Below are positions 37,715 to 45,056 of a DNA stretch of 64,000 nucleotides, piece by piece; the first letter of the stretch is position 1; each line of letters starts with the position of its first letter. A program made the translations under genes and the position numbers. Source of the stretch: Rhizobium croatiense (GTDB lineage: Bacteria > Pseudomonadota > Alphaproteobacteria > Rhizobiales > Rhizobiaceae); contig NZ_JAILYJ010000022.1 of the NCBI RefSeq assembly GCF_019793465.1, forward strand, positions 38,052-102,051, in the 5' to 3' direction. The notes under the pieces are model-generated. The model was not told where the DNA came from. It ran no database searches and worked only from the letters and a program-made list of their open reading frames with translations.

Positions 37715-38089
37715 TATCACCTTGTATTCCGGACTAAACTTATGCCGACAGCGTTGCGATAGAGGGCATTCGGAACCAGCATGCGGCTATTCCGGAAGGT
37801 CGGCACTCGCATGACGTCATCTGACCGACATCGTGGGGTTATTCGACAAAAATTGCGAAATGTCCTTGATCCAGTTTCCGCTGTTAGATCTAGTTGTCGC
37901 CGGCAGTCCTTCTCCTTCTCTATCATATTTGCTGGAGCGTGCCGCAAGTCCGACAAGAGCTGCGCCTAGGCCAACAGCTCTGTGCTGTCATTGACGGGTT
38001 AGGAACACGTCAATGATCAACGAGGCTGGAGCCTTATACCCGGTGTTCCTGCCTCAAATGTAAGGGCATGACGAGTGCCGCCCTTTCCT
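37715..38089. other. 375 bp without a gene, with an inverted repeat
   Basis: No domain-bearing frame is visible. TCATTGACG (37988-37996) and CGTCAATGA (38008-38016) form a perfect 9-bp inverted repeat with an 11-base spacer. It could be a transcript end for the minus-strand SDR gene or a protein site. Confidence 0.4.
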
Positions 38090-38857
38090 TCACTTGACCA
38101 GGTGGTTTCCGATCGAGGAGCCGCCATCGACCGTCAGAATGCTACCGGTCGCGAACCTCGAACGATCGGACGCAAGAAAAAGCATTGCTTCAGCAATCTC
38201 TTCAGCTGTCCCCATCCGATCCATGACGGCACGGGCGTTGAAATCGCTGCGAAGCTTCGCGGGGTCCTTCGCTTCGGCGAAGATTTTCGTGAAGTAAGGA
38301 GAGTCGATTGTCCCTGGAGCGACCGCGTTGACACGAATTCCCTCTTTCGCATGATCCATGGCCATCGCGCGCGTCAGCGAAGATATTGCTCCTTTCGATG
38401 CTACGTAGGCAGTCCTGTCCGCGATTGCTGAGGTTGCGGTGTAGGAAGTCGTATTGATGATCGAACCTCCGCCGTTCCGTCGCATAACAGGAATGACGTA
38501 CTTTGAGCAAAGGAAGATCCCTTTGACGTTTACGGACATAATCCGGTCCCAAGTTTCTTCAGGAATGGTCACCACATTCCCCGTCGTTCCGAACCCGGCA
38601 TTATTGACGAGCACGTCGACCCGGCCCCACTTTGCGGTCGTCTTCTCAACCATGCTTTCCGCGTCCTTGGCGGACGAGACGTCGACGCGAACACCGAAAG
38701 CCTTCGAGCCGATCTCGTTCGCCACACGAACCGCGGCGTCTTCATTGACATCAGCAACAACCACATAGGCGCCGTTCTTTGCGAAAAGCTCGGCTGTCGC
38801 ACGACCAATGCCGCTGCCGCCCCCTGTGACGATACAAACTCTTTGATTCAAATCCAT
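38090..38857 (-). CDS. Short-chain dehydrogenase/reductase (classical SDR)
   Basis: The product is 255 residues from ATG 38857 (MDLNQRVCIVTGGGSGIGRA), with GAGGAGAT just upstream; longer N-terminal frames overlap the operator and are unlikely. It has the TGGGSGIG cofactor turn, NNAG, an active-site Ser-Tyr-Lys (SYTATSAIADRTAYVASKG) and the C-terminal GSILTVDGG. The intact Tyr-x-x-x-Lys contrasts with the SDR-like protein at 23185. It is transcribed divergently from the flavin reductase gene, each under its own operator copy. Confidence 0.92.
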   Translation of the reverse strand: MDLNQRVCIVTGGGSGIGRATAELFAKNGAYVVVADVNEDAAVRVANEIGSKAFGVRVDVSSAKDAESMVEKTTAKWGRVDVLVNNAGFGTTGNVVTIPEETWDRIMSVNVKGIFLCSKYVIPVMRRNGGGSIINTTSYTATSAIADRTAYVASKGAISSLTRAMAMDHAKEGIRVNAVAPGTIDSPYFTKIFAEAKDPAKLRSDFNARAVMDRMGTAEEIAEAMLFLASDRSRFATGSILTVDGGSSIGNHLVK

Positions 38858-38895
38858 CGACCATCTCCTCATTTTTGGGTGCCTTAGAAGACATT

Positions 38896-38914
38896 TTAGC
38901 AGACAATCTGTCAA
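38896..38914 (-). promoter_or_regulatory. GntR-type operator/promoter of the SDR gene
   Basis: On the minus strand TTGACAGATTGTCTGCTAA runs from 38914 to 38896, with TTGACA as -35. It is separated by only 14 bases from the divergent copy at 38929. Confidence 0.8.
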
Positions 38915-38928
38915 TTGTGAAAATCCAG

Positions 38929-38957
38929 TTGACAGATTGTCTGCTGATCTGTTTATC
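38929..38957 (+). promoter_or_regulatory. GntR-type operator/promoter of the flavin oxygenase operon
   Basis: TTGACAGATTGTCTGCTGA (38929-38947) with TTTATC at 38952-38957 as -10 after 17 bases is the clearest promoter match of the set. Confidence 0.8.
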
Positions 38958-38991
38958 TAGGCTCGATCGAATTTGGCCGTGGGAGGACAAT

Positions 38992-39501
38992 ATGGCCGAT
39001 ACCAGCACTGAGGCGCAGTTGACTTTTAAGGCAGCTATGCGTCGGTTCACATCAACCATCTGCTTGATCACGACCGAACTCAACGGGGTCCGTCATGGCA
39101 TGGCCGCCACCGCGGTCCAGTCGGTTACCGCGGACCCACCAACTGTTCTTGTCTGCATCAACCAATCGGCTTCGGTGAATCAGCCTTTGAAGATCTCCGG
39201 GAAGTTCGCCGTGAACATGCTGCATCTTTCACATGCCGATCTTGTGCCGCTGTTCAGTGGGCAATTGAAGGGTGAAGAGCGCTTTCATTACGGCGAGTGG
39301 CTGTCTCTCGACGGCATGCCGGTCCTGTCCGATGCGCAGGCGGCGTTTGTCTGCAAGCTAAAAGATGTCGTTCACGTTGGAACGCATGATGTTGTGCTCG
39401 GAGAAGTGCTCGAAGCACGGTTCATCGAGTCAATCGCGCCGCTTCTCTACGAAAACGGTCAACTCGTCAGGTCGTCGTCCATCAGTGGATCGGCCGCATA
39501 G
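38992..39501 (+). CDS. Flavin reductase (RutF/HpaC-like, FMN-binding split barrel)
   Basis: The product is 169 residues from ATG 38992 behind GGGAGG. The segments MRRFTSTICLITTELNG, GMAATAVQSVTADPPTVLVCI and KISGKFAVNMLHLSH match the NAD(P)H:flavin reductases that feed reduced flavin to two-component monooxygenases. The monooxygenase at 40042 is in the same operon, so it is the obvious partner. It acts in the cytosol. Confidence 0.92.
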   Translation: MADTSTEAQLTFKAAMRRFTSTICLITTELNGVRHGMAATAVQSVTADPPTVLVCINQSASVNQPLKISGKFAVNMLHLSHADLVPLFSGQLKGEERFHYGEWLSLDGMPVLSDAQAAFVCKLKDVVHVGTHDVVLGEVLEARFIESIAPLLYENGQLVRSSSISGSAA

Positions 39502-39564
39502 TAGGTGGCTTTAACCACCAATCACATCACTCATCGAAAGCCCAAGGGCGGCAAGGAGAAAAGC

Positions 39565-39981
39565 GTGAGCAATATGGCACCCGCAAGAGAAATTCATGGA
39601 CGTGAAGTCACAGAGCGCTTTGAGCGCGGACTAAAGACCCGGCGCGAAGTCTTGGGGGGGGGCTATGTTGATGCGTCGGTCAGCAAAGCCACCGACTTCA
39701 ATTGGCCGATGCAAACCCTCGTCACAGAATACTGCTGGGACGCGATTTGGAATCGGCCGGGCCTGGAGCGCAAGCAGCGCAGCATCCTCAATCTCGGGAT
39801 GATTTCGGCCCTCAATCGTCCGCATGAGCTGAAACTGCATGTTCGCGGAGCAATCAACAACGGTCTTACCAAAGAGGAAATTCGGGAGGTTTTCCTCCAG
39901 GTTTCGATTTACTGCGGTGTTCCTGCGGCCATCGACAGCTTCCGCGTGGCAGCGGAAGTTTTCGACGAGATGGGCATCTAG
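39565..39981 (+). CDS. Carboxymuconolactone decarboxylase (CMD) family protein, copy 2
   Basis: The product is 138 residues from GTG 39565, chosen for AAGGAG at 39553-39558; ATG 39574 is the alternative. It follows copy 1 at 7675 almost throughout (FNWPMQTLVTEYCWDAIWNR; LNRPHELKLHVRGAINNG; QVSIYCGVPAAIDSFR). It lies between the flavin reductase and the monooxygenase, so the CMD step probably follows oxygenation. The enzymatic step itself cannot be read from sequence. Confidence 0.9.
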   Translation: MSNMAPAREIHGREVTERFERGLKTRREVLGGGYVDASVSKATDFNWPMQTLVTEYCWDAIWNRPGLERKQRSILNLGMISALNRPHELKLHVRGAINNGLTKEEIREVFLQVSIYCGVPAAIDSFRVAAEVFDEMGI

Positions 39982-40041
39982 TTATTCAACGCATTTGAGT
40001 GGGCTGAGCATCATCCGTTGCCAGCCCGAGGAGGGACTACA

Positions 40042-41163
40042 GTGACCGCACAAGACGATTTCCGCGCTGCCGGAAACCCAATGTTCAATGATAACAAGCT
40101 CAAGCTCGGCGTATTTGGCACGAATTGCTCGAATGCATGCGCGATTACGCTCGCTGAGACAACGTTCGAACCTACCTTCGACCACAACGTCGAGATTGCA
40201 AAGAAGCTTGAGGCAGCCGGTTGGGAATGCATGGTGCCGATTGCACGCTGGCGTGGTTTTGGCGGTCCTTCAAACTTCAATGGCGTGAACATGGATACGT
40301 TCACCTGGGCGGCCGCTCTCGCGGCGGTCACCACGAAGCTCCAGTTCTTCTCAACGACTCACATTCCGACGCTAAACCCGATTGTTGCAACCAAGATGGC
40401 GACAACAATCGATCACATCTCGAAGGGTCGATACGGCCTCAATCTCGTTACCGGCTGGTTCACTCCCGAAATGGAAATGTTCGGAGTTCCTATGATGGAG
40501 CACGACACCCGCTATGAATACGCCACTGAATGGATGGATATCGTCGAGACGCTCTGGAAACGCAATGGCGTTACCTTCGAAGGCGAGTTCCTCAAAGTCA
40601 AAGACGCCTTCAGTGAACCCAAACCCTACAACAAGGCGGGTCGCCCGCTCCTGATCTGCGCCGGCGCCTCGGGCAAGGGACTGCATTTCACCGCCAAGTT
40701 CTGCGACTTCAACTTCGGCTTCATGCAAGACATGGAATCCGGCGCTGCCTGGGTCAAAAAGGTGAAGGACCTGGCGCGTACTGAATATAACCGTGATCTT
40801 GGCACATTCACAGCTTGCCCCGTTATCGTTCGCGAAACGGAGAAGGAAGCAAAGGAATACTACGACTACTACGTCAACCAGAAGGGTGACTGGGAGGCAT
40901 GCGAGAACATCTGTGAAGTTCTGCAGGTGCAATCTCAAAACCATTCTGCCGAAATGTATCAAAAATTCAAGGAACGCTTCGTCGCTGGCTGGGGTGGATA
41001 CCCGATCGTCGGCAATCCAGAACAAGTCGCCGACAAGCTCGTGGATCTCAGCAATACAGGCGTCAACGGCGCCTTGCTGACAATGGTCGATTACAACGAG
41101 GAACTTCCCTTCTTTAACGACCGTGTCATGCCGCTGCTCAAGCAAGCCGGTCTGCGCAACTGA
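40042..41163 (+). CDS. RutA-like flavin-dependent monooxygenase (luciferase-like, LLM class)
   Basis: The product is 373 residues from GTG 40042, with GAGGAGGG upstream. The chain follows the bacterial-luciferase fold: KLGVFGTNCSN at the start, RWRGFGGPSNF, a strand-helix with NPIVATKMATTIDHISKGR, LVTGWFTPEMEMFG, and a C-terminal GNPEQVADKLVDLS. RutA of the pyrimidine pathway has the same RGFGG and NLVTGW landmarks. RutA adds oxygen to uracil and opens the ring with reduced FMN. The substrate here is unknown and need not be a pyrimidine; the rutB and rutC partners are absent. Confidence 0.9.
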   Translation: MTAQDDFRAAGNPMFNDNKLKLGVFGTNCSNACAITLAETTFEPTFDHNVEIAKKLEAAGWECMVPIARWRGFGGPSNFNGVNMDTFTWAAALAAVTTKLQFFSTTHIPTLNPIVATKMATTIDHISKGRYGLNLVTGWFTPEMEMFGVPMMEHDTRYEYATEWMDIVETLWKRNGVTFEGEFLKVKDAFSEPKPYNKAGRPLLICAGASGKGLHFTAKFCDFNFGFMQDMESGAAWVKKVKDLARTEYNRDLGTFTACPVIVRETEKEAKEYYDYYVNQKGDWEACENICEVLQVQSQNHSAEMYQKFKERFVAGWGGYPIVGNPEQVADKLVDLSNTGVNGALLTMVDYNEELPFFNDRVMPLLKQAGLRN

Positions 41164-41172
41164 ACCAGTCCT

Positions 41173-41220
41173 CGGGACGGCGATTGCCGTCCCGACACGA
41201 ACTCTGCCAGATTCTGGCAG
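41173..41220 (+). terminator. Two stacked hairpins between monooxygenase and binding protein A3
   Basis: CGGGACGGC pairs with GCCGTCCCG (41173-41194, 4-base loop) and CTGCCAG pairs with CTGGCAG (41204-41220, 3-base loop). The second is followed by GATTTTCG. They may attenuate transcription or protect the 3' end of the upstream message. Confidence 0.5.
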
Positions 41221-41286
41221 GATTTTCGCGGCTGGCGGCCAAAGGGGCCGGCGGTTGAGCGGAACCACAAGGGGAGGAGGCCCTGA

Positions 41287-42456
41287 ATGCTGAAGAAAAT
41301 CGTTGCAGCGCTTTTTACGCTGTCGAGCCTTTATCACATGAACGGCGTGGCGAAGGCTGACGGCCTCGATTCGTTGCCGCCGGACCAAAAGGCGCTTTAC
41401 GAGAATATCGATCCCGCCATTCCGCTCGGGGGGACGGTGTACAAAGATTTTGTTCCAAAACGTCCACCGCCGTGGAAAATTGGTTATGCATCCACATATG
41501 CCGGTAATACCTGGCGCGCGAACATCCTGGACGAATTCACCAACGTATTGCTTCCGAGATATAAGGAAGCAGGCCTAGTCTCCGATCTAATCGTCACGCA
41601 GTCTGACCTCAAAGACGCTGTCCAAATCCAGCAGATGCGGCAGATGGTTGACGACGGTGTTGATGCGATCGTCATTTGCTGCTCGAACATTACCGCACTT
41701 AACAAGACCATAGAGTATGCTCATTCGAAAGGCGTGCCAGTCTTCTCAGTCTCGGGCTATGTCACATCACCCTACGCAATCAATGCCACAGAGAATAACA
41801 CCGACGGTGGCTACAAGGCTGCTGAATGGCTTGCCAAGGAAATCGGTGAAAAAGGCAACGTCCTGATGGTATCGGGCATCCCCGGTTTCGCATCATCGGA
41901 CAGCTTCGACATCGGCGCGAAGAACGCGTTCGATAAATTCCCCGGTATCAAAATTGTAGGCACGATAGCTGGCAAATGGACCGACCAGGTCGCCCAGGTT
42001 GAGGTTCAGAAGTTTCTTGCCACCAATCTTGCTGAGGTTAATGGCATTCTCGTTCAGTCCGCTTCAGAAAACGGTGTCGTGAACGCAGTACAGCAATCCG
42101 GCCGCGACATGATGCCTATCGTGCTCGGGGGTGAGGCTTCGGCAGCCTGCTACTGGCGTAAGAACCCTGATTTCATAAGCAAGAGCTTCCATTTCTGGCC
42201 GCCGCGGTCTGATGCCCGCCTTGTGTGGGACGTCATGATGCGAACGCTCGAAGGCCAGGGACCAAAGATCCAGTCGATTCTTCGTCCTGCGCTTCCTTAC
42301 ACCATTGATGACGTGAAGGAAGTGCTGAAGGAAGATTGCGATCCCAATTCCACGGATTGGATCGAGCCGAAGAACAACGGCTGGTGGCCTGCAGACGTCG
42401 CTGCAAACTACTTCGAACGTCCTGAAGATCCGTTAGCTTGGCGGCCGAAGAAGTAA
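41287..42456 (+). CDS. CUT2-type substrate-binding protein (binding protein A3)
   Basis: The product is 389 residues from ATG 41287 behind GGGGAGGAGG. A signal peptide ends GVAKADG near residue 25. The mature protein follows A1 and A2 (PPPWKIGYASTYAGNTWRAN, LGGEASAACYWRKNPDF, FHFWPPR). No ATPase or permease gene lies beside it. Its place in the flavin oxygenase operon ties the ligand of the A family to the oxygenase substrate. It probably shares the transporter encoded at 10741-14296. Confidence 0.9.
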   Translation: MLKKIVAALFTLSSLYHMNGVAKADGLDSLPPDQKALYENIDPAIPLGGTVYKDFVPKRPPPWKIGYASTYAGNTWRANILDEFTNVLLPRYKEAGLVSDLIVTQSDLKDAVQIQQMRQMVDDGVDAIVICCSNITALNKTIEYAHSKGVPVFSVSGYVTSPYAINATENNTDGGYKAAEWLAKEIGEKGNVLMVSGIPGFASSDSFDIGAKNAFDKFPGIKIVGTIAGKWTDQVAQVEVQKFLATNLAEVNGILVQSASENGVVNAVQQSGRDMMPIVLGGEASAACYWRKNPDFISKSFHFWPPRSDARLVWDVMMRTLEGQGPKIQSILRPALPYTIDDVKEVLKEDCDPNSTDWIEPKNNGWWPADVAANYFERPEDPLAWRPKK

Positions 42457-42485
42457 TGAATGTTCTCCGGAAGGAGACCTCCCAG

Positions 42486-42520
42486 CCTCCCGCGTCGGTT
42501 TCTATAATCGGCGCGGGAGG
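42486..42520 (+). terminator. Hairpin after binding protein A3
   Basis: CCTCCCGCG (42486-42494) and CGCGGGAGG (42512-42520) pair perfectly around a 17-base loop. No T-tract follows. If transcription stops here, the aminotransferase downstream needs its own promoter. Confidence 0.5.
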
Positions 42521-42545
42521 TATCTGCGATTTGATTGGAAATAGT

Positions 42546-43751
42546 GTGCTGGACTTTCACAGAATTCAACGTTTGCCGCCTTATGTTTTCGAACAGGTCA
42601 ACCGTTTGAAAGCAAGCGCGCGAGCGGGCGGCGCCGATATCATTGATCTCGGCATGGGAAACCCCGACCTTCCCACTCCTCAGTCGATCGTCGACAAGCT
42701 GTGCGAGGTCGTGCAGGATCCGCGCACCCACCGCTATTCCTCCTCCAAGGGCATTCCGGGGCTGCGCCGTGCCCAGGCCGCCTATTATGCCCGCCGTTTC
42801 GGTGTCAAGCTCAACCCGGATACCCAGGTGGTCGCCACCTTGGGCTCCAAGGAAGGCTTCGCCAACATGGCGCAGGCGATCACCGCGCCCGGCGACGTGA
42901 TCCTCTGCCCGAACCCGACCTATCCGATCCACGCCTTCGGTTTCCTGATGGCGGGCGGCGTGATCCGCTCGATGTCGGTTGAGCCGGATGAGAGCTTTTT
43001 CCCGCCGCTGGAGCGGGCGGTCCGGCATTCGATCCCGAAGCCGTTGGCGCTGATCCTCAACTATCCGTCGAACCCGACGGCCCTCGTCGCGACGCTCGAT
43101 TTCTATAAGGACGTCGTCGCCTTCGCCAAGAAGCATGACATCATCGTGCTTTCCGACCTTGCCTATTCCGAGATCTACTTCGACGGCGCTCCGCCGCCAT
43201 CGGTTCTCGAAGTGCCGGGTGCAATGGATGTGACCGTCGAATTCACCTCGATGTCGAAGACCTTTTCCATGCCCGGCTGGCGCATGGGCTTTGCCGTCGG
43301 CAACGAGCGGCTGATCGCGGCGCTCACCCGCGTCAAGTCCTATCTCGACTACGGCGCCTTCACGCCGATCCAGGTGGCCGCGACCCATGCGCTGAACGGC
43401 GACGGTTCCGACATTGCGGAGGTTCGCAACGTCTACAAGCGTCGCCGCGACGTCATGGTCGAAAGCTTCGGGAAGGCCGGCTTCGACGTGCCGCCGCCGG
43501 CTGCCACCATGTTCGCCTGGGCAAAGATCCCGGAAAAGTTCCGTCATCTCGGTTCGCTGGAGTTTTCCAAGCTGCTGGTCGAGAAGGCCGACGTCGCCGT
43601 TGCACCGGGTATCGGCTTCGGCGAAATGGGCGACGACTACGTCCGTCTGGCGCTCGTCGAGAACGAACACCGCATCCGCCAGGCTGCGCGCAACATCAAA
43701 CGCTGGCTTAGCGGCGACGAGAAATTTGAAATCAACGTAATGAATCAGTGA
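42546..43751 (+). CDS. PLP-dependent aminotransferase (AlaC-like, class I/II)
   Basis: The product is 401 residues from GTG 42546, where the chain begins to match the family (DFHRIQRLPPYVFEQVNRL). An in-frame ATG at 42456 overlaps the A3 stop by one base and would add 30 residues that run through a hairpin; it is less likely. The PLP lysine is in TSMSKTFSMPGWRMG. Other hallmarks are MGNPDLPTP, YSSSKGIPGLR and LNYPSNPT. The codons are markedly richer in third-position G/C than in neighbouring genes, and the sequence looks like a core rhizobial alanine-type aminotransferase. It may be a recent duplicate from the chromosome. Confidence 0.9.
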   Translation: MLDFHRIQRLPPYVFEQVNRLKASARAGGADIIDLGMGNPDLPTPQSIVDKLCEVVQDPRTHRYSSSKGIPGLRRAQAAYYARRFGVKLNPDTQVVATLGSKEGFANMAQAITAPGDVILCPNPTYPIHAFGFLMAGGVIRSMSVEPDESFFPPLERAVRHSIPKPLALILNYPSNPTALVATLDFYKDVVAFAKKHDIIVLSDLAYSEIYFDGAPPPSVLEVPGAMDVTVEFTSMSKTFSMPGWRMGFAVGNERLIAALTRVKSYLDYGAFTPIQVAATHALNGDGSDIAEVRNVYKRRRDVMVESFGKAGFDVPPPAATMFAWAKIPEKFRHLGSLEFSKLLVEKADVAVAPGIGFGEMGDDYVRLALVENEHRIRQAARNIKRWLSGDEKFEINVMNQ

Positions 43752-43762
43752 AAGGATACCCG

Positions 43763-44161
43763 ATGCCAATCTTCGGATCATGCCAATGCAAAGCGGTAAC
43801 GTACCAGGTTCAGGAAATTGATGGACCCATGTGGAATTGCTTCTGTCAAACATGCCGGAAGTCACACGCCGCTGATCACAATACCGCTGCGAAGGTGAAA
43901 AGCGAGCACTTCAAGATCCTTACAGGCCAAGATACGCTTCATAGCTTCGAATCGACGCCTGGAAAGCTGCGGTGGTTTTGTTCGGTATGTGGCTCGCACG
44001 TTTATGCGGAGCGGCCGGCCAGCCCGGAGCTCAAAGTCGTTAGAGCCGGCACGTTCGATACCGATCCTGGAAGTGTGCCGATGTCAAACGTATGGGTATC
44101 GCATGCGGAACCTTGGCTCGCCCATGATCCATCGAAGGCAAGCTCACCAGAGTTCCCGTAA
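43763..44161 (+). CDS. GFA-family (glutathione-dependent formaldehyde-activating-like) zinc protein
   Basis: The product is 132 residues from ATG 43763 (AAAGGATA upstream). Cysteine pairs at GSCQCK, CFCQTCRKS and CSVCGSHVYA match the two zinc centres of the Gfa/CENP-V fold. Family members bind glutathione or small carbonyl adducts, and the spontaneous nature of the Gfa reaction is debated. It may detoxify an aldehyde made by the pathway. It could instead belong with the aminotransferase as an imported pair. Confidence 0.85.
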   Translation: MPIFGSCQCKAVTYQVQEIDGPMWNCFCQTCRKSHAADHNTAAKVKSEHFKILTGQDTLHSFESTPGKLRWFCSVCGSHVYAERPASPELKVVRAGTFDTDPGSVPMSNVWVSHAEPWLAHDPSKASSPEFP

Positions 44162-44479
44162 GTGACCGGGATACTACCTGTCGTAACTGAGGTGGAGCCA
44201 CGGCGACCGTATATCAAGCGGCAACGCCTCATTCCGTGTCCAGGAGGTTCTAACGCAAACGTGCTGGGTCGGTAAAAGCGGCAGGGATTGCAGACAGTAG
44301 GTGCGCTTGCACGGCGAGCCCACCCATTGAGAGAATAAAGTCGTACGAGACAGAAGACTTCTGCGAAGCAATCCAGCCTTCGAGGTTGGGAAATTACGGG
44401 TTGTGAGGGCTCAGGACACCGCAGGACTATTTTTGCCCCCACGGGTCCTCAACGACCTCCATTGCGGTGTGAGTGAAAA
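44162..44479. other. 318 bp without a gene
   Basis: No domain-bearing frame is seen. No FMN-riboswitch-like conserved elements were recognised here, although the next operon contains ribBA. Confidence 0.4.
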
Positions 44480-44498
44480 TTGTAAGATTGTCTTATGC
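44480..44498 (+). promoter_or_regulatory. Degenerate GntR-type operator of the FMN reductase-ribBA operon
   Basis: TTGTAAGATTGTCTTATGC keeps the GATTGTCT core but has changes in both flanks (TTGTAA for TTGACA; TTATGC for TGATAA). It lies 24 bases before the FMN reductase ATG. Confidence 0.55.
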
Positions 44499-44521
44499 GA
44501 GAATGTTGGGAGTCCTGTGAC

Positions 44522-45040
44522 ATGAAAGTTGTTGTAATAACGGGGAATTTATCGCGCCCCTCGAAAACCCGGGCCGTAGCAGACTTCATGGTGGATCGGG
44601 TGCGCGCGTCCGGCAACGAAGCAAGCTGCTGGGACCTTGTCGACCTTCATCCGCACCTTGGGGCAACAGTGTTGCCCTCCAGCGCCGCTGAGATTGTTAA
44701 AGCGGCACTCAACGATATTTTGGCTAGTGACGTGCTAGTTGTTGGTAGTCCGGTCTACAAAGCATCTTACACTGGGTTGCTGAAGCATTTATTCGACCTT
44801 GTCGACATGAAAGCGCTTAAGGGCCGCTATGTGATCCCTTTTGCAACCGGTAAAGCATCGAGTCACAAGCCGCTCGTCGAAGCCTCGATGGAAGCCTTAT
44901 TCGACTTTTTCGAAGCGCAAATACATAGCCGTTTCATTTTCGCTCTCGATGAAGATTTTCAGAACGATGCTCTTTCTGAGAACCTGCGCGCGCTTGTCGA
45001 CAGAGAGCTCGATGCCGCGCGTCGCGCCGTCAGCCCATAA
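44522..45040 (+). CDS. NAD(P)H-dependent FMN reductase (SsuE/MsuE-like)
   Basis: The product is 172 residues from ATG 44522. The flavodoxin-like N-terminus VVVITGNLSRPSKTRAVADF and the segment VLVVGSPVYKASYTGLLKHL match SsuE-type reductases that supply FMNH2 to luciferase-like monooxygenases. It is followed after 16 bases by ribBA. This is a second reductase besides the split-barrel one at 38992, so the regulon has two routes to reduced flavin. Confidence 0.9.
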   Translation: MKVVVITGNLSRPSKTRAVADFMVDRVRASGNEASCWDLVDLHPHLGATVLPSSAAEIVKAALNDILASDVLVVGSPVYKASYTGLLKHLFDLVDMKALKGRYVIPFATGKASSHKPLVEASMEALFDFFEAQIHSRFIFALDEDFQNDALSENLRALVDRELDAARRAVSP

Positions 45041-45056
45041 TAAGGAGGAGGATTCC

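Noticed and set aside
40372..41388. 338-codon open frame antisense to the monooxygenase
   Set aside because: No domain or ribosome binding site; the sense strand gene is clearly real.
42408..43865. 485-codon open frame antisense to the aminotransferase
   Set aside because: It is a shadow of high third-position G/C in the aminotransferase and has no recognisable domain.
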